Notes: a model not told the origin generated them from the letters alone. A stretch of DNA of 53,729 bases from an uncultured Acetatifactor sp. (GCA_947594835.1 CANQEH010000020.1:1-53729); one strand, 5' to 3'; positions 26,199-37,390 are shown, counted from the first letter of the stretch. Numbers and translations are program-made.

Positions 26199-27047
26199 AT
26201 GAAGGAAAAAAAGCGGATTGTGGTCAAGATTGGGTCTTCTTCTCTGACCCACGGCGAGACGGGGGACATGGACTACATCCGCATGGAAAAGCTGGTGCGG
26301 GAGTTAAGCGACATCCGCAACCAGGGCAGGGAGGTCATCTTAGTCACCTCCGGGGCCATTGCGGCGGGCAAGAACGCATTGAATTTAAAGGAAATGCGGG
26401 TGGACAGCAAGGCGGAGACGCTGGCGGTGAAGCAGGCCTGCTCGGCGGTGGGACAGGCCAGGCTGATGATGACCTATCAGAGGCTTTTTGCGGAGTACAA
26501 TCAGGTGGCGGCCCAGATTTTGATGACCAAAAACACGGTTCTGGACAATTTAAACCGCTACAACACGCACAATACCTTTACGGAGCTTCTGCGGCTGGGG
26601 GCTATCCCCATCGTCAATGAGAACGATACCGTGGCCACATATGAGATCGAGTTTGGGGACAATGACACCCTGTCCGCGGTGGTGGCGGCGCTGGTGGAGG
26701 CGGATCTTTTGATCCTTTTGTCTGACATTGACGGGCTGTACACGGACGATCCCAGGAAAAACCCGGACGCCTCCTTTATCGGGCAGGTGGACGAACTGAC
26801 CGGGGAGCTTCTCCTGATGGGCAAGGAGAGCACTGGCAGCAGCGTGGGCACGGGAGGCATGAACACAAAGCTGACGGCGGCCAGAATTGCCACCAGCTCC
26901 AACGTGGATATGGTCATCGCCAACAGCCGGGACATGGGCGTGCTGCATCGGATTTTAGACGGCGAAGAAGAGGGGACGCTGTTTGTGGCCAGGCGGGAGG
27001 ATTCCTTTGACCTGCCCGGTTTTTTGAGCAGCCTGCACAGGACGTAA
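26199..27047 (+). CDS. proB: Glutamate 5-kinase
   Basis: First enzyme of proline synthesis, 282 residues, phosphorylating glutamate. The amino-acid-kinase fold is shown by VVKIGSSSLT, LVTSGAIAAGKNAL, IPIVNENDTVA, FGDNDTLSAVVAALVEADLLILLSDIDGLYT and GTGGMNTKLTAA. The C-terminal PUA domain of E. coli ProB is absent, as in the short Firmicute form. Start choice: the ATG at 26199 follows GAGGGA and gives the usual short N-terminus; an upstream ATG at 26178 is possible. Confidence 0.93.
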   Translation: MKEKKRIVVKIGSSSLTHGETGDMDYIRMEKLVRELSDIRNQGREVILVTSGAIAAGKNALNLKEMRVDSKAETLAVKQACSAVGQARLMMTYQRLFAEYNQVAAQILMTKNTVLDNLNRYNTHNTFTELLRLGAIPIVNENDTVATYEIEFGDNDTLSAVVAALVEADLLILLSDIDGLYTDDPRKNPDASFIGQVDELTGELLLMGKESTGSSVGTGGMNTKLTAARIATSSNVDMVIANSRDMGVLHRILDGEEEGTLFVARREDSFDLPGFLSSLHRT

Positions 27048-27061
27048 GCGGGCAGGGAAGG

Positions 27062-27682
27062 ATGGAGAATACCGGGATGAGGTTTGACGGGCGGGAGCAC
27101 AAAGAGGGGCAGGAGGATCTGCGGTGCAGAATCAGGCAGCAGGCGCTGGCGGCCCGGGACGCTTTGGGGGAAGAGGAGCGCCGCAGGGCGTCCCTTTTGA
27201 TGACGGAGCGGCTTTTGGGGCACCAATGGTTTTACGGCTCGGATCGGATTTTCCTGTTTGCCAGCTTTGGAAGCGAAATCTCTACCTGGGACTTAATGGA
27301 GGAGACCCTGCGGCTTGGAAAGGCGCTGTATCTGCCCAAGGTGGCAAAAGGGCCAGGGAATTGGGAAATGCAGTTTTACCAGGTGACGGATCTTTCCAAG
27401 CTTTCCCCCGGCTACGGGAACATCCCGGAGCCCTCCGGGGGCATGAAATCTTATGACGGGACGCCCCAGACGGCGGCGCATACGCTGGTGCTGATGCCGG
27501 GGGCCGCTTTTGACAGGGAGAAAAACCGGCTGGGGTACGGGAAAGGGTTTTATGACCGCTTCCTGGCCGGAAGGAAGGAGCTTGCCGCCCGCACCATTGC
27601 GCTGGGCCACAGGTGCCAGCTGGTGGAGCGGATCCCGGAAAGGGAAGGGGACGTGCGGCCTTGTCAGGTGCTTTTGTTCTAA
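27062..27682 (+). CDS. 5-formyltetrahydrofolate cyclo-ligase family protein
   Basis: Protein of 206 residues that would convert 5-formyl-THF and ATP to 5,10-methenyl-THF. The ATP/folate signature [20 protein letters not shown] is clear (about residues 146-165), and an N-terminal basic helix [11 protein letters not shown] is present. It lies between proB (14 bp before) and proA (40 bp after), so a folate gene is embedded in the proline operon. An internal ATG at 27077 (codon 6) could be the true start. Confidence 0.9.
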   Translation: MENTGMRFDGREHKEGQEDLRCRIRQQALAARDALGEEERRRASLLMTERLLGHQWFYGSDRIFLFASFGSEISTWDLMEETLRLGKALYLPKVAKGPGNWEMQFYQVTDLSKLSPGYGNIPEPSGGMKSYDGTPQTAAHTLVLMPGAAFDREKNRLGYGKGFYDRFLAGRKELAARTIALGHRCQLVERIPEREGDVRPCQVLLF

Positions 27683-27722
27683 AGGGAAAAGGCCGGGCAG
27701 AGAGAAAGGATTGGATGGGAAG

Positions 27723-28970
27723 ATGACGGATTTACAGCAGATGGGGCAGCGGGCTGTGGCCGCAAAGACGGCCCTGCAGGCGCTTTCGCCCCAGGAAAAG
27801 GGAAATGCCCTGAGGCTTGCCGCCGTGCGGCTTATTGAACGGCAGGAGGAAATCTTAAGGGCCAACGCAAAAGACATGGAAGCGGCCCGTGCAAACGACA
27901 TGGCCCAGGGGCTGTTAGACCGGCTGCGGCTGGATGAAAAGCGCATCCGTGCCATGGCGGAAGGGCTGGAGCAGATTGCCGCCCTGCCGGATCCTGTGGG
28001 GGAAGTCATGGAGGAATGGGAACGTCCCAACGGTCTGCGCATCCGAAAGATAAGGGTGCCGATCGGGGTCGTTGGCATCATCTACGAGGCCAGACCTAAT
28101 GTGACGGCAGACGCCTTTGGTCTTTGCTTTCAGACGGCAAACGCCGTCATCTTGAAGGGCGGAAGCGACGCGCTCTGTTCCAATGCGGCCATCGTGAAGG
28201 TGCTGCGGGAGGCCCTTCTGGAGCTTCAGATCCCGGAGGATGCGCTGCAGCTGATCGAGGACAGGGACCGGGCGGTCACTGTGGCGTTTATGAAGTTAAA
28301 GGAATATATCGACGTGCTGATCCCCAGGGGCAGTGCAGGGCTGATCCAAAGCGTTGTGGAAAACAGTACCATTCCTGTGATTGAGACCGGCACGGGCAAC
28401 TGCCACGTCTATGTGGACAAGGACGCGGATCTGGACATGGCCGTCTCCATCATCAAAAACGCCAAGACCCAGCGCATCGGCGTCTGCAACGCCTGCGAAT
28501 CCCTGGTGGTGCACAGCGATATCCGGGAGGCGTTTCTGCCAAAGCTAAGGCAGGCCCTGGCGGAAAAGAACGTGGAGCTGAGAGGGGATACACGGGTGTG
28601 CCAGATCCTGCCGGAGGCGGTCAGGGCAACGGAGGAAGATTACGGGACGGAATATTTAGACTACATTCTGTCCCTAAAGACGGTGGATTCCCTGGAGGAA
28701 GCCATCGCCCACATCAACCGCTACAACACGAGACATTCCGACTGCATCGTCACTGAAAACCGGGAGGCGGCGGAGCAGTTTTTGCGGGAGGTGGACGCGG
28801 CCTGCGTCTACTGGAACGCATCCACCCGGTTTACGGACGGCTTTGAATTCGGCTTTGGGGCGGAGATCGGCATCAGCACCCAGAAGCTCCACGCCAGGGG
28901 GCCCATGGGATTAAAGGAGCTGACTTCCTACAAGTACGCGGTCTATGGAAGCGGACAGGTACGGCCTTAA
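27723..28970 (+). CDS. proA: Gamma-glutamyl phosphate reductase
   Basis: Second enzyme of proline synthesis, 415 residues, an aldehyde-dehydrogenase-fold reductase using NADPH on gamma-glutamyl phosphate. Catalytic Cys255 lies in [37 protein letters not shown] and the C-terminal [14 protein letters not shown] are diagnostic. The ATG at 27723 is the natural start ([15 protein letters not shown]); earlier in-frame codons run through the cyclo-ligase gene. Confidence 0.95.
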   Translation: MTDLQQMGQRAVAAKTALQALSPQEKGNALRLAAVRLIERQEEILRANAKDMEAARANDMAQGLLDRLRLDEKRIRAMAEGLEQIAALPDPVGEVMEEWERPNGLRIRKIRVPIGVVGIIYEARPNVTADAFGLCFQTANAVILKGGSDALCSNAAIVKVLREALLELQIPEDALQLIEDRDRAVTVAFMKLKEYIDVLIPRGSAGLIQSVVENSTIPVIETGTGNCHVYVDKDADLDMAVSIIKNAKTQRIGVCNACESLVVHSDIREAFLPKLRQALAEKNVELRGDTRVCQILPEAVRATEEDYGTEYLDYILSLKTVDSLEEAIAHINRYNTRHSDCIVTENREAAEQFLREVDAACVYWNASTRFTDGFEFGFGAEIGISTQKLHARGPMGLKELTSYKYAVYGSGQVRP

Positions 28971-29004
28971 GGCCAGAGAGGCGGATGGGAAAGGAGGGAC
29001 GTCC

Positions 29005-30396
29005 ATGGTCACATGGCGGCAGAAAGAACCGGGAGAACGGGGGATCCCCAAAGAGGCGGTGGAGGAGCTGGAGAGCTCCTATCAAAGGCTTGGCCTGCGG
29101 GTACACGGATATCTGCTTCTCTCCGGCGACGCCATCCTGGCAGAGCAGTATTACGAGGGGTATGACAAGGACAGCCTGCACCGGATGTACTCGGTGGCAA
29201 AGACCTTTGTGGCGCTGGCGGTGGGCGTGATGGCGGGAGAGGGGCTTGTGTCCCTGGAGGACAAGATCTGCAGCTATTTTCCAGAGAAGCTGCCCAAGGA
29301 GGGCCCCCATCCCTGGTGTGAGGAGATGACCCTGCGGGATATGCTCACCATGCGCACCTGCCACGGCAGCACCACCTATAAGGATTATCCCGGAAACGAC
29401 TGGACGGAGTCTTTTTTCAGGGTGACGCCGGATCACATCCCGGGGACGGTGTTTTCCTATGACACCTCCTCCTCCCATGTGCTGGGGGCGTTAGTGGAGA
29501 AGGTGACAGGCAGGAAGCTGATGGACTATCTGCGGGAGAAGCTGCCGGAGCTTTCCCTCTCCCCCAAGGCTTATCTGATGGAGGATCCAGTGGGGGTCTC
29601 CCAGGGGGGCAGCGGCCTGATGTGCACCCTGCGGGATGTGGCGGCGGTGGCGCTCTTGTTTTGTAAGCGGGGATACCTGGAGGGCAGACAGCTTGTCCCG
29701 GCGGATTTTATGGAGGAAGCGCTGACGGCCCAGGTGCCCACGGACTTACAGCCCAAGCTGGACGAGCAGTTCGGCTACGGCTATTTCCTCTGGATGCCCC
29801 GCAGGGAGGGATTTACGTTTTTTGGCATGGGCGGCCAGCTTGCGGTGTGTTTCCCGAAGCAGGAGATATGCTATCTGACCATGGCGGACACCCTGGGAGT
29901 TCCGGCAGGGGTACAGCTTCTGCACGACTGCTTTTACCGCTCCATCTGGCCCTATGTGGCAGGAGAGGAAGGGGCGGGGACGGCCCGGACAGAGCAGAGG
30001 GACTTTGGCGCAGCCAGGGATTCTACAGCAGGAGTCTTTGCGTTTTATCCCAACCGTCTTGGGTGGGAGTGGGTGGACTTTGACTGGGAGAAGGGGAAAA
30101 TCTTTTTCTGCGTGGCCGGAAAGGAGTTTGTCTTTTTCACGGGGGAAGAAAAGGGCTTGCAGCCGTTTTTGGACACCCCTCATTCCTGTCTTTGCAGGGG
30201 ATATTGGAAGATGGGGCATTTTATCCTCCAGTGTTTTGTGCAGGGGGAGGAGCTTGGAAATCTGCAGCTTGACTTTGCCTGGAAGGACAGGCGGCTGGGA
30301 ATGCGGGCATCCTGCACCCCGGATCCTTTTTCCGGGGGGATGCACAGGCATTTTCAGGGATTTGCCTCCGCGGAAAAGATAAAACAGACAAAATGA
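29005..30396 (+). CDS. Beta-lactamase-fold serine hydrolase
   Basis: Protein of 463 residues of the class C beta-lactamase/penicillin-binding-like family. The SxxK pair is Ser63-Lys66 (YSVAKTF) and the YxN-type position is Tyr152 in SYDTSS. Residues 330-460 form a separate C-terminal region of mostly beta character. No signal peptide or membrane segment is seen, so it appears cytosolic, which argues against drug resistance and for an esterase or peptidase. The start at 29005 has AAGGAGG 9 bp upstream. Confidence 0.8.
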   Translation: MVTWRQKEPGERGIPKEAVEELESSYQRLGLRVHGYLLLSGDAILAEQYYEGYDKDSLHRMYSVAKTFVALAVGVMAGEGLVSLEDKICSYFPEKLPKEGPHPWCEEMTLRDMLTMRTCHGSTTYKDYPGNDWTESFFRVTPDHIPGTVFSYDTSSSHVLGALVEKVTGRKLMDYLREKLPELSLSPKAYLMEDPVGVSQGGSGLMCTLRDVAAVALLFCKRGYLEGRQLVPADFMEEALTAQVPTDLQPKLDEQFGYGYFLWMPRREGFTFFGMGGQLAVCFPKQEICYLTMADTLGVPAGVQLLHDCFYRSIWPYVAGEEGAGTARTEQRDFGAARDSTAGVFAFYPNRLGWEWVDFDWEKGKIFFCVAGKEFVFFTGEEKGLQPFLDTPHSCLCRGYWKMGHFILQCFVQGEELGNLQLDFAWKDRRLGMRASCTPDPFSGGMHRHFQGFASAEKIKQTK

Positions 30397-30449
30397 AAAT
30401 CGGCTGCCAGGACAGGATGGAAAATGGCAGCGGGGAAATGGAGTGAGAA

Positions 30450-31946
30450 ATGGAGAACGAAGCAAAGAAGATACGGACAAGGTTTGCGCCAAGCCCCACG
30501 GGAAGGATGCACGTTGGCAATCTGCGCACCGGGCTGTATGAGTTTTTGATTGCAAAGCACGCGGGCGGGGAGTTTATCCTGCGCATTGAGGATACGGATC
30601 AGGAGCGTCTGGTGGAGGGCGCCACGGAGATCATCTACCGCACCTTAAAAAAGACGGGCCTTGTCCACGACGAGGGCCCGGACAAGGACGGCGGATACGG
30701 CCCCTATGTGCAGAGCGAGCGGATGAAGACGGGCATTTACATGAAGTATGCGAAGGAGCTGGTGGAGAAGGGAGAGGCCTATTATTGCTTCTGCACGAAG
30801 GAGCGCCTGGCTGCATTGACCTCCGAGGTGGTGGAGGGCAAGGAGATCACCGTCTACGACAAACACTGCCTGTCCCTGTCCCCGGAGCAGGTGAAGGCAA
30901 ATCTGGAGGCGGGGATGCCCTTTGTCATCCGGCAGAACAACCCCACCCAGGGAACCACCACCTTCCACGACGAGCTCTACGGGGATATCACCGTGGAAAA
31001 CCGGGAGCTGGACGACATGATCCTCATCAAGTCCGACGGATATCCCACCTATAACTTTGCCAATGTGGTGGACGATCACACCATGAACATCACCCATGTG
31101 GTGCGGGGTAACGAATATCTGTCCTCCTCCCCCAAGTATGTGCGGCTGTATGAGGCGTTTGGCTGGGAGGTGCCTGTGTATGTGCATCTGCCCCTGCTCA
31201 CCGACGAAAACCACAAAAAGCTCTCCAAGCGCAGCGGCCATTCCTCCTTTGAAGACCTGATCGAGCAGGGCTTTCTGACGGAGGCCGTGGTCAACTACAT
31301 CGCGCTTTTGGGGTGGAGCCCGGAGGACAACCGGGAAATCTTTTCCCTGGAGGAGCTGATCCGGGAATTTGACTATCGCAGGATCAGCAAGTCTCCGGCG
31401 GTGTTCGACATGGTGAAGCTGCGCTGGATGAACGGGGAATACTTAAAGGCCATGGAGTTTGAGCCTTTTTATGAGATGGCGAAGCCCTATCTGGAGCGGG
31501 CCATCACAAAACCCCTGGACTTAAAAAAGATTGCCGCCATGGTAAAGACCCGCATCGAGGTGTTCCCGGACATCCCGGCCCTGGTGGACTTTTTTGAAAC
31601 ACTGCCGGACTATGATCCGGCCATGTACGCCCACAAAAAGATGAAGACGGATATGTCCTCCTCCCTGGAGATCTTAACGGAGCTTCTGCCGGTCCTGGAG
31701 GCCTGGGAGGATTATTCCAACGAGGGGCTCTGCCAGGTGCTGGCAGGTTATGTGGAGCGCAAGGGATGCAAAAACGGCTATGTGATGTGGCCGCTGCGCA
31801 CCGCCGTATCGGGAAAGCAGATGACCCCCGCAGGGGCCACCGAGATCATGGAGGTGCTGGGCAGGGAGGAATCCCTGTCCCGCATCCGAAAGGGCATCGG
31901 GCTGCTCACCCAGGCCATGGGGGAGGGGACAGCACAGGATGTTTGA
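30450..31946 (+). CDS. gltX: Glutamyl-tRNA synthetase
   Basis: Class I aminoacyl-tRNA synthetase of 498 residues. The HIGH-type motif is [10 protein letters not shown] and the KMSKS-type motif is [25 protein letters not shown] is the glutamate-binding stretch. The C-terminal anticodon-binding helical domain is complete. It charges tRNA-Glu, probably also tRNA-Gln where an amidotransferase is used. The stop overlaps the helicase start by 8 bp. Confidence 0.95.
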   Translation: MENEAKKIRTRFAPSPTGRMHVGNLRTGLYEFLIAKHAGGEFILRIEDTDQERLVEGATEIIYRTLKKTGLVHDEGPDKDGGYGPYVQSERMKTGIYMKYAKELVEKGEAYYCFCTKERLAALTSEVVEGKEITVYDKHCLSLSPEQVKANLEAGMPFVIRQNNPTQGTTTFHDELYGDITVENRELDDMILIKSDGYPTYNFANVVDDHTMNITHVVRGNEYLSSSPKYVRLYEAFGWEVPVYVHLPLLTDENHKKLSKRSGHSSFEDLIEQGFLTEAVVNYIALLGWSPEDNREIFSLEELIREFDYRRISKSPAVFDMVKLRWMNGEYLKAMEFEPFYEMAKPYLERAITKPLDLKKIAAMVKTRIEVFPDIPALVDFFETLPDYDPAMYAHKKMKTDMSSSLEILTELLPVLEAWEDYSNEGLCQVLAGYVERKGCKNGYVMWPLRTAVSGKQMTPAGATEIMEVLGREESLSRIRKGIGLLTQAMGEGTAQDV

Positions 31947-33828
31947 CCTTCAAAAATTAAACGGGCCGCAGCGGGAGGCTGTGACCCACGGGGAGGGCCC
32001 GCTGCTTCTCTTGGCGGGCCCCGGCTCCGGCAAGACCTACACCATCTTAAACCGCATCTTTTTTCTTCTTTCCCAGGGGATTCCCCCGGAGAAAATCCTT
32101 GTTCTCACCTTTACCAGAAAAGCCGCAGAGTCCTTAAAGCGCCGCTTCTATCGAATGTCTTTTGCTTCTTTGCCCGTATGGTTTGGCACCTTTCACGCCG
32201 CCTTTTTCCAAATGCTTCAACAGACAGCGCCCTATGCCTGCTCCCAGATGCTGCCCCTCTCCCAAAGGAGGGAGTGGATGGTTGCAGTCTTACAGGGGAT
32301 GGAGCGGGAGGCAGGAGCGGAGGGCCTGCGGGAAAGCCTTTTGGAGGACGCAGGGAGTCTGCTGGACGCCGTGGGGTTTTACAAAAATACGCTGCGGGAG
32401 AAGGAGGCGGCGCAGAGAGCGCCGGCCCGGTGGAGGGCGGACTTTGGGCAGATCAGAGCGGCCTACCAGGCGCTGGTGGAGGCAGACGGAAGGCCGGATT
32501 TTGACGATATCCTGCTTCGGTGCAGGCAGCTTCTTCTGACGGATGAGACCTTTCGGAGCACCTGGCAGCAGCGCTTTTCCCATATTCTGGTGGACGAGTT
32601 CCAGGATGTAAACCCGGTGCAGTACGAGGCGTTAAAGCTGTTGGCGGGCCGTCCCTTAAATCTCTTTGCGGTGGGAGACGACGACCAGTCCATCTACGGG
32701 TTCCGGGGTTCCGAGCCGGCCTGCATGATGCGGTTTGAGAGGGAATGCCACGCCAGGCGGCTTCTGCTCAATGTCAATTACAGGAGCCGCCCGGAGATCG
32801 TGAACGCATCCCTGATGGTCATCGGGGAAAACCGGGCCCGGTTTGAAAAGGCCCTGCGGCCTTACAGTAAGGAGAGGGGAGAGGTGCGCCTTACGGCCTA
32901 TGAAGACAGCGGGGCACAGCTTCAGGGCATTGTAAAGCGCCTGAAGGAGTTCTCAAAGGCAGGGGATCAAAAGACCTGCGCCGTGTTGTTTCGGACAAAC
33001 CGGGGGATGCAGAGGCTGGCGGCAGGGCTTTTTCAGGAGGGGATTGATTTTGAGATGGGAGAGCGGACGATGTGTCTCTATGAACAGTTCATCGCAAAGG
33101 ACATTACCGCTTATCTGCGGCTGGCAGCGGGGGAATGGGAGAGGGAGCTGCTGTTTCGGGTAATCAACAGACCCAACCGCTTTGTGCGCCGGGAGGCCCT
33201 CTGGAATGCTGCCTCTCCACAGAAGCTGTTGGAAAACTGTAAGCAGGATCCGCCTGCCTGCCGCGCCGTAACCCGGTTTGTCAGGCAGCTCGATTCGATC
33301 GGAAAACTCTCCCCGGGACTGGCCGTCTCCTATGTGCTGAAGGGGGCGGGCTATGGGAGATATCTGGAACAACTGGCCGGGGAGGACCGGGAGAGAGCCA
33401 AGAGCTGGGCAGAGCAGGCCGCGTGGCTGAAAGAGGACGCGGGCGGGTACGAAAGCCTTTCCAAGTGGCTGGAGGCACAGGAGGCCTACGCCCGTGCACT
33501 GGACAGGAAGCAGCGCCCAGAGGCAGACGGCAGGACGGGCAGGGAGGCAGTGCGCCTGATGACTGTCCACGGGGCAAAGGGGCTGGAATTTGACCATGTG
33601 CTTCTCCCGGACTGCAACGAGGGCGTGTTTCCCCACGGCACGCTTTTGTCGGAGCAGGAGATAGAGGAGGAGCGCAGGATCTTCTATGTGGCCATGACCA
33701 GGGCAAAAGAAAGCCTGGAGATGAGCTTCCTTTCGGGAAAGGAAGGTCACTCCAGGCCTCCGTCCAGATTTCTTGCGCCCCTTTCTGGGACGGATCCGAA
33801 AAAGGACTTTAAGCGTAGAACTGGATGA
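31939..33828 (+). CDS. UvrD/PcrA-type superfamily 1 DNA helicase
   Basis: ATP-dependent 3'-5' helicase of 629 residues. Motif I is [10 protein letters not shown], Ia [60 protein letters not shown] and [16 protein letters not shown]. It is shorter than UvrD/PcrA (about 720-750), mainly in the 2B region and C-terminus. The final 20 bp overlap the 3' end of nifJ on the other strand, and a minus-strand terminator hairpin is embedded in its last codons (33705-33757). Confidence 0.92.
   Translation: MFDLQKLNGPQREAVTHGEGPLLLLAGPGSGKTYTILNRIFFLLSQGIPPEKILVLTFTRKAAESLKRRFYRMSFASLPVWFGTFHAAFFQMLQQTAPYACSQMLPLSQRREWMVAVLQGMEREAGAEGLRESLLEDAGSLLDAVGFYKNTLREKEAAQRAPARWRADFGQIRAAYQALVEADGRPDFDDILLRCRQLLLTDETFRSTWQQRFSHILVDEFQDVNPVQYEALKLLAGRPLNLFAVGDDDQSIYGFRGSEPACMMRFERECHARRLLLNVNYRSRPEIVNASLMVIGENRARFEKALRPYSKERGEVRLTAYEDSGAQLQGIVKRLKEFSKAGDQKTCAVLFRTNRGMQRLAAGLFQEGIDFEMGERTMCLYEQFIAKDITAYLRLAAGEWERELLFRVINRPNRFVRREALWNAASPQKLLENCKQDPPACRAVTRFVRQLDSIGKLSPGLAVSYVLKGAGYGRYLEQLAGEDRERAKSWAEQAAWLKEDAGGYESLSKWLEAQEAYARALDRKQRPEADGRTGREAVRLMTVHGAKGLEFDHVLLPDCNEGVFPHGTLLSEQEIEEERRIFYVAMTRAKESLEMSFLSGKEGHSRPPSRFLAPLSGTDPKKDFKRRTG
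33705..33757 (-). terminator. nifJ terminator inside the helicase coding sequence
   Basis: On the minus strand GCCTGGAG pairs with CTCCAGGC, and inside it CTTTCC-type arms (AAAGGAAG/CTTCCTTT) pair perfectly around a 4-nt loop; the tail is TTTCTTTTG. It lies 52 bp beyond the nifJ stop and antisense to helicase codons for [20 protein letters not shown] sister copy is at 37752-37803. Confidence 0.65.
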
Positions 33829-36800
33829 GCTTCTGCAGGTGATCCCAGCGCTCCATGGCAGCCTGCTCGTTTTTCTCAAACAGGATCTTCGCCCTCTCGG
33901 GGGAGGAATTGCTTAAGCTGAAGTAACGCGCCTCGTTCATCAGAAATTCCTGATAGCCGCCTGCGGGCGCTTTGGAGTCCAGGGTGAAGGGATTTTTCCC
34001 CTCTGCCCTGTTTGCCGGGTTGTAGCGGAACAGGTTCCAGTAGCCGCAGGAGACAGCTTTTTTCATCTCCTGCTGGCAGTTGGCCATACCGCCCTGGATG
34101 GCGTGCATCTCGCAGGGAGAGTAGCCGATGATCAGGGACGGGCCGTTGTAGGCGATGGCCTCCCGGATGGCGGTCAGGGTCTGGTTCGGGTTGGCGCCCA
34201 TGGCCACCTGGGCCACATATACATGGCCGTACTGCATGGCGATCTCGGCCAGGGATTTCTTGCCGAGGTTCTTGCCCAGGGCGGCAAACTGCGCCACCTG
34301 GCCGATGTTGGAGGCTTTGGACATCTGGCCGCCAGTGTTGGAATAGACCTCCGTGTCAAAGACGAATATGTTCACATCTTCTCCCAGGGCCAGCACATGA
34401 TCCAGCCCGCCGTAGCCGATGTCATATGCCCATCCGTCTCCGCCGAAGATCCAGACGGTTTTTTTGTTTAGATACTGCTTTTGCGCAAGGATCTGTTTTG
34501 CCAAAGGATATGTGTTGTCACAGCCCTTGCCGGCGCTGCCTGGATCAGAATCTGCAAGGAATTCTTCCAGGCTGGCGATATATGCCTTTGCGGCGGCCTG
34601 GTTTGCCTCGTTGTCGTCTATGGTCTCCAGCCACTTTCCGGCGGCTTCCCTGCAGGCAGGGGAGAGCCCTTCCGCCTCCAACAGTTCCCTTGTTTTGTCG
34701 GCCAGGCTGCCGCGGATGGCCTTCTGGCCAAACAGCATTCCAAGCCCATGCTCCGCGTTGTCTTCAAACAGGGAGTTGGCCCAGGCGGGGCCGCGGCCTT
34801 CCTGGTTGACCGTATAGGGGGAGGCGGCAGCAGGCCCGCCCCAGATAGAGGAGCATCCTGTGGCGTTGGAGATATACATCCTTTCGCCGCAGACCTGGGT
34901 GACGAGACGGGCATAGGCAGTCTCCGCACAGCCTGCACAGGAACCTGAAAACTCCAGAAGGGGCTTTTGGAACTGGCTGTCTTTGACACTTGCCGCACCG
35001 CCCATGTCCGCCTTGGCGGAGACTTTGGAAACCATATAGTCAAAAATGGGCTGCTTATGTACTTCCTGGGCCAGGGGCGTCATGGTCAGGCTCTTTGTAG
35101 GACATATCCCGGCACAGACGGAGCAGCCCATGCAGTCAAGCGGGCTGACGGCGATGCTGAACTGATAAACGCCCTTGCCTTTGCCGGCCTTGATCTCTGT
35201 CACAGGGGTACCCTCGGGAGCGTTTTGGGCCTCCGCCTGCGTGAGGGCAAAGGGGCGGATGGCCGCGTGGGGACAGACATAAGAGCACTGGTTGCACTGG
35301 ATGCAGGTCTTTTCGTTCCAGGAGGGAACGGATGCGGCTACGCCCCGCTTCTCATACGCCGAAGCACTCTGGCAGAAGGTGCCGTCCACATAGTCTGTAA
35401 AAGCGGATACGGGCAGGGAATCGCCGTCCATGCGGCTCACAGGCCCCAGGATGGAGCGAACCATTTTTTCCGTGGCACTGTTGGCAGAAGGAGCGGCCTG
35501 TGCCTTTTCCTCCTGGGCGTCTGCCCAGTGGGAGGGCACCTCAAAGCGCTTGAAGGCGGTGGCGCCCAGGTCGATGGCTTTGTGGTTTCTCTCCACCATA
35601 TCCTGGCCCTTTTTCAGATAGGAGCGGGTGGCGGCATCCTTCATATAGGCAATTGCCTCGCCAGCGTCGAGCACGTTCGCCAGGGCAAAAAATGCAGATT
35701 GGAGGATGGTGTTGGTGCGCTTGCCCATGCCGATTTGCTGCGCCAGCCCCAGGGCGTCGATGGTATAGACCTGGATGTTATTTTTCGCGATATAGGCCTT
35801 GGAGGCGGCGTCCAGGTTCTGCTCCAGGCCTTCTTCGTCCCAGGGGCAGTTGATGAGAAAGATGCCGCCCGGCTTTACGTCGCGCACGATGGGGAAGCCG
35901 CGCTGGATATAGGCAGGCACATGGCAGGCCGCAAAATCAGCCTTGTTGACATAGTAAGGAGAGCGGATCGGCTGGCTGCCAAAGCGCAGATGGCTGATGG
36001 TCACGCCGCCGGTCTTTTTGGAGTCGTACTGGAAGTAGGCCTGCACATATTGGTCGGTGTGGTCGCCGATGATCTTGATGGCGTTTTTGTTGGCGCCTAC
36101 GGTGCCGTCCCCGCCAAGCCCCCAGAATTTGCACTCGATGGTTCCCGGCGCAGCCGTGTCGGGGGCGGGTTTCTCCTCCAGGGACAGGTGGGTCACATCG
36201 TCCACAATGCCCACGGTAAACTGTCTTCTGGGGGAGTCTTTTTTCAGTTCCTCATAGACGGCAAAGATAGAGCTGGGCGGGGTGTCCTTTGAGCTGATGC
36301 CGTAGCGGCCTCCGATGACGCGGATATCCGTCCGGCCCCCATTGGAGAGGGCGGTCACAACGTCCAGATACAGGGGTTCGCCCTGGGCGCCGGGCTCCTT
36401 GGTGCGATCCAGCACGGCAATGCTTTTGCAGGAGGCGGGAATGGCTTCCAGGAGCCTGTCGGCACGGAAGGGGCGGTAGAGGCGTACTTTTACAAGGCCC
36501 ACCTTTTCGCCGTGGGCGTTTAAGTAGTCGATGACTTCTTCCGTCACGTCGCAGATGGAACCCATGGCGACGAGAACCCGGTCAGCGTCAGGCGCGCCGT
36601 AATAGTTGAACAGCCGGTAATCAGTGCCCAGTCTTTTGTTGACTTCTTCCATATATTCTTCCACGATTTCCGGGACTCTGTCATAGCAGCTGTTGCTGGC
36701 CTCCCGGTGCTGGAAAAAGATGTCGCCGTTTTCGTGGGAACCCCGCATGGCAGGGGCGTTGGGATTGAGGGCGCGGGAGCGGAAGGCCTGCAGGGCGTCC

Positions 36801-37390
36801 TGATCCAGCATTTCGGCAAGCTGGTCATACTCCCATACGGCCACCTTCTGAATCTCATGGGAGGTGCGGAAGCCGTCGAAAAAGTTCAAAAAGGGAACGC
36901 GGCCTTTGATGGCGGCAAGGTGTGCCACGGCGCTGAGATCCATGACCTCCTGCACATTGCCTTCACAGAGCATGGCAAAGCCGGTCTGCCTGCAGGCCAT
37001 CACATCGGAGTGGTCGCCGAAGATGCTCAGCGCATGGGAAGCCACCGTGCGGGCGGATACATGAAACACGCAGGGCAGCAGTTCCCCTGCGATCTTGTAC
37101 ATATTGGGCAGCATCAATAACAGGCCCTGGGAAGCGGTGTAGGTCGTGGTCAGCGCGCCGACGGCCAGAGAGCCGTGTACGGTGCCAGCGGCGCCGGCCT
37201 CAGACTGCATCTCGATGACCTTTACCGTCTGGCCGAAAATGTTTTTCCGCCCCTGGGCGGCCCATTGATCCACATTGTCCGCCATGGGCGTGGAAGGCGT
37301 GATGGGATAGACGCCCGCTACCTCCGTGAAAGCGTAAGAGACATGGGCGGCGGCAGTATTGCCGTCCATGGACTTGAAGTGACGTGTCAT
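33809..37390 (-). CDS. nifJ: Pyruvate:ferredoxin (flavodoxin) oxidoreductase
   Basis: Single-chain PFOR of 1193 residues that oxidises pyruvate to acetyl-CoA, CO2 and reduced ferredoxin, central in anaerobic fermentation. The N-terminal domain carries YPITPSTPMAD; the two-cluster ferredoxin domain has CIQCNQCSYVCP and CMGCSVCAGICP; further cluster cysteines lie in SGSCAGCAET. The TPP site is IFGGDGWAYDIGYGGLDHV with DTEVYSNTGGQ. Length is normal. The ATG follows GAGGAGGAAAAC. It is monocistronic, flanked by its own promoter and terminator. Confidence 0.97.
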   Translation of the reverse strand: MTRHFKSMDGNTAAAHVSYAFTEVAGVYPITPSTPMADNVDQWAAQGRKNIFGQTVKVIEMQSEAGAAGTVHGSLAVGALTTTYTASQGLLLMLPNMYKIAGELLPCVFHVSARTVASHALSIFGDHSDVMACRQTGFAMLCEGNVQEVMDLSAVAHLAAIKGRVPFLNFFDGFRTSHEIQKVAVWEYDQLAEMLDQDALQAFRSRALNPNAPAMRGSHENGDIFFQHREASNSCYDRVPEIVEEYMEEVNKRLGTDYRLFNYYGAPDADRVLVAMGSICDVTEEVIDYLNAHGEKVGLVKVRLYRPFRADRLLEAIPASCKSIAVLDRTKEPGAQGEPLYLDVVTALSNGGRTDIRVIGGRYGISSKDTPPSSIFAVYEELKKDSPRRQFTVGIVDDVTHLSLEEKPAPDTAAPGTIECKFWGLGGDGTVGANKNAIKIIGDHTDQYVQAYFQYDSKKTGGVTISHLRFGSQPIRSPYYVNKADFAACHVPAYIQRGFPIVRDVKPGGIFLINCPWDEEGLEQNLDAASKAYIAKNNIQVYTIDALGLAQQIGMGKRTNTILQSAFFALANVLDAGEAIAYMKDAATRSYLKKGQDMVERNHKAIDLGATAFKRFEVPSHWADAQEEKAQAAPSANSATEKMVRSILGPVSRMDGDSLPVSAFTDYVDGTFCQSASAYEKRGVAASVPSWNEKTCIQCNQCSYVCPHAAIRPFALTQAEAQNAPEGTPVTEIKAGKGKGVYQFSIAVSPLDCMGCSVCAGICPTKSLTMTPLAQEVHKQPIFDYMVSKVSAKADMGGAASVKDSQFQKPLLEFSGSCAGCAETAYARLVTQVCGERMYISNATGCSSIWGGPAAASPYTVNQEGRGPAWANSLFEDNAEHGLGMLFGQKAIRGSLADKTRELLEAEGLSPACREAAGKWLETIDDNEANQAAAKAYIASLEEFLADSDPGSAGKGCDNTYPLAKQILAQKQYLNKKTVWIFGGDGWAYDIGYGGLDHVLALGEDVNIFVFDTEVYSNTGGQMSKASNIGQVAQFAALGKNLGKKSLAEIAMQYGHVYVAQVAMGANPNQTLTAIREAIAYNGPSLIIGYSPCEMHAIQGGMANCQQEMKKAVSCGYWNLFRYNPANRAEGKNPFTLDSKAPAGGYQEFLMNEARYFSLSNSSPERAKILFEKNEQAAMERWDHLQKLIQFYA

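Noticed and set aside
29005..30396. Beta-lactam resistance gene
   Set aside because: SxxK is present but there is no signal peptide and the C-terminal extension is atypical, so a cytosolic hydrolase is more likely.
34967..36292. 441-codon open frame antisense to nifJ
   Set aside because: It is a shadow of a long GC-rich coding sequence; its product resembles no protein and nifJ is unmistakable on the other strand.
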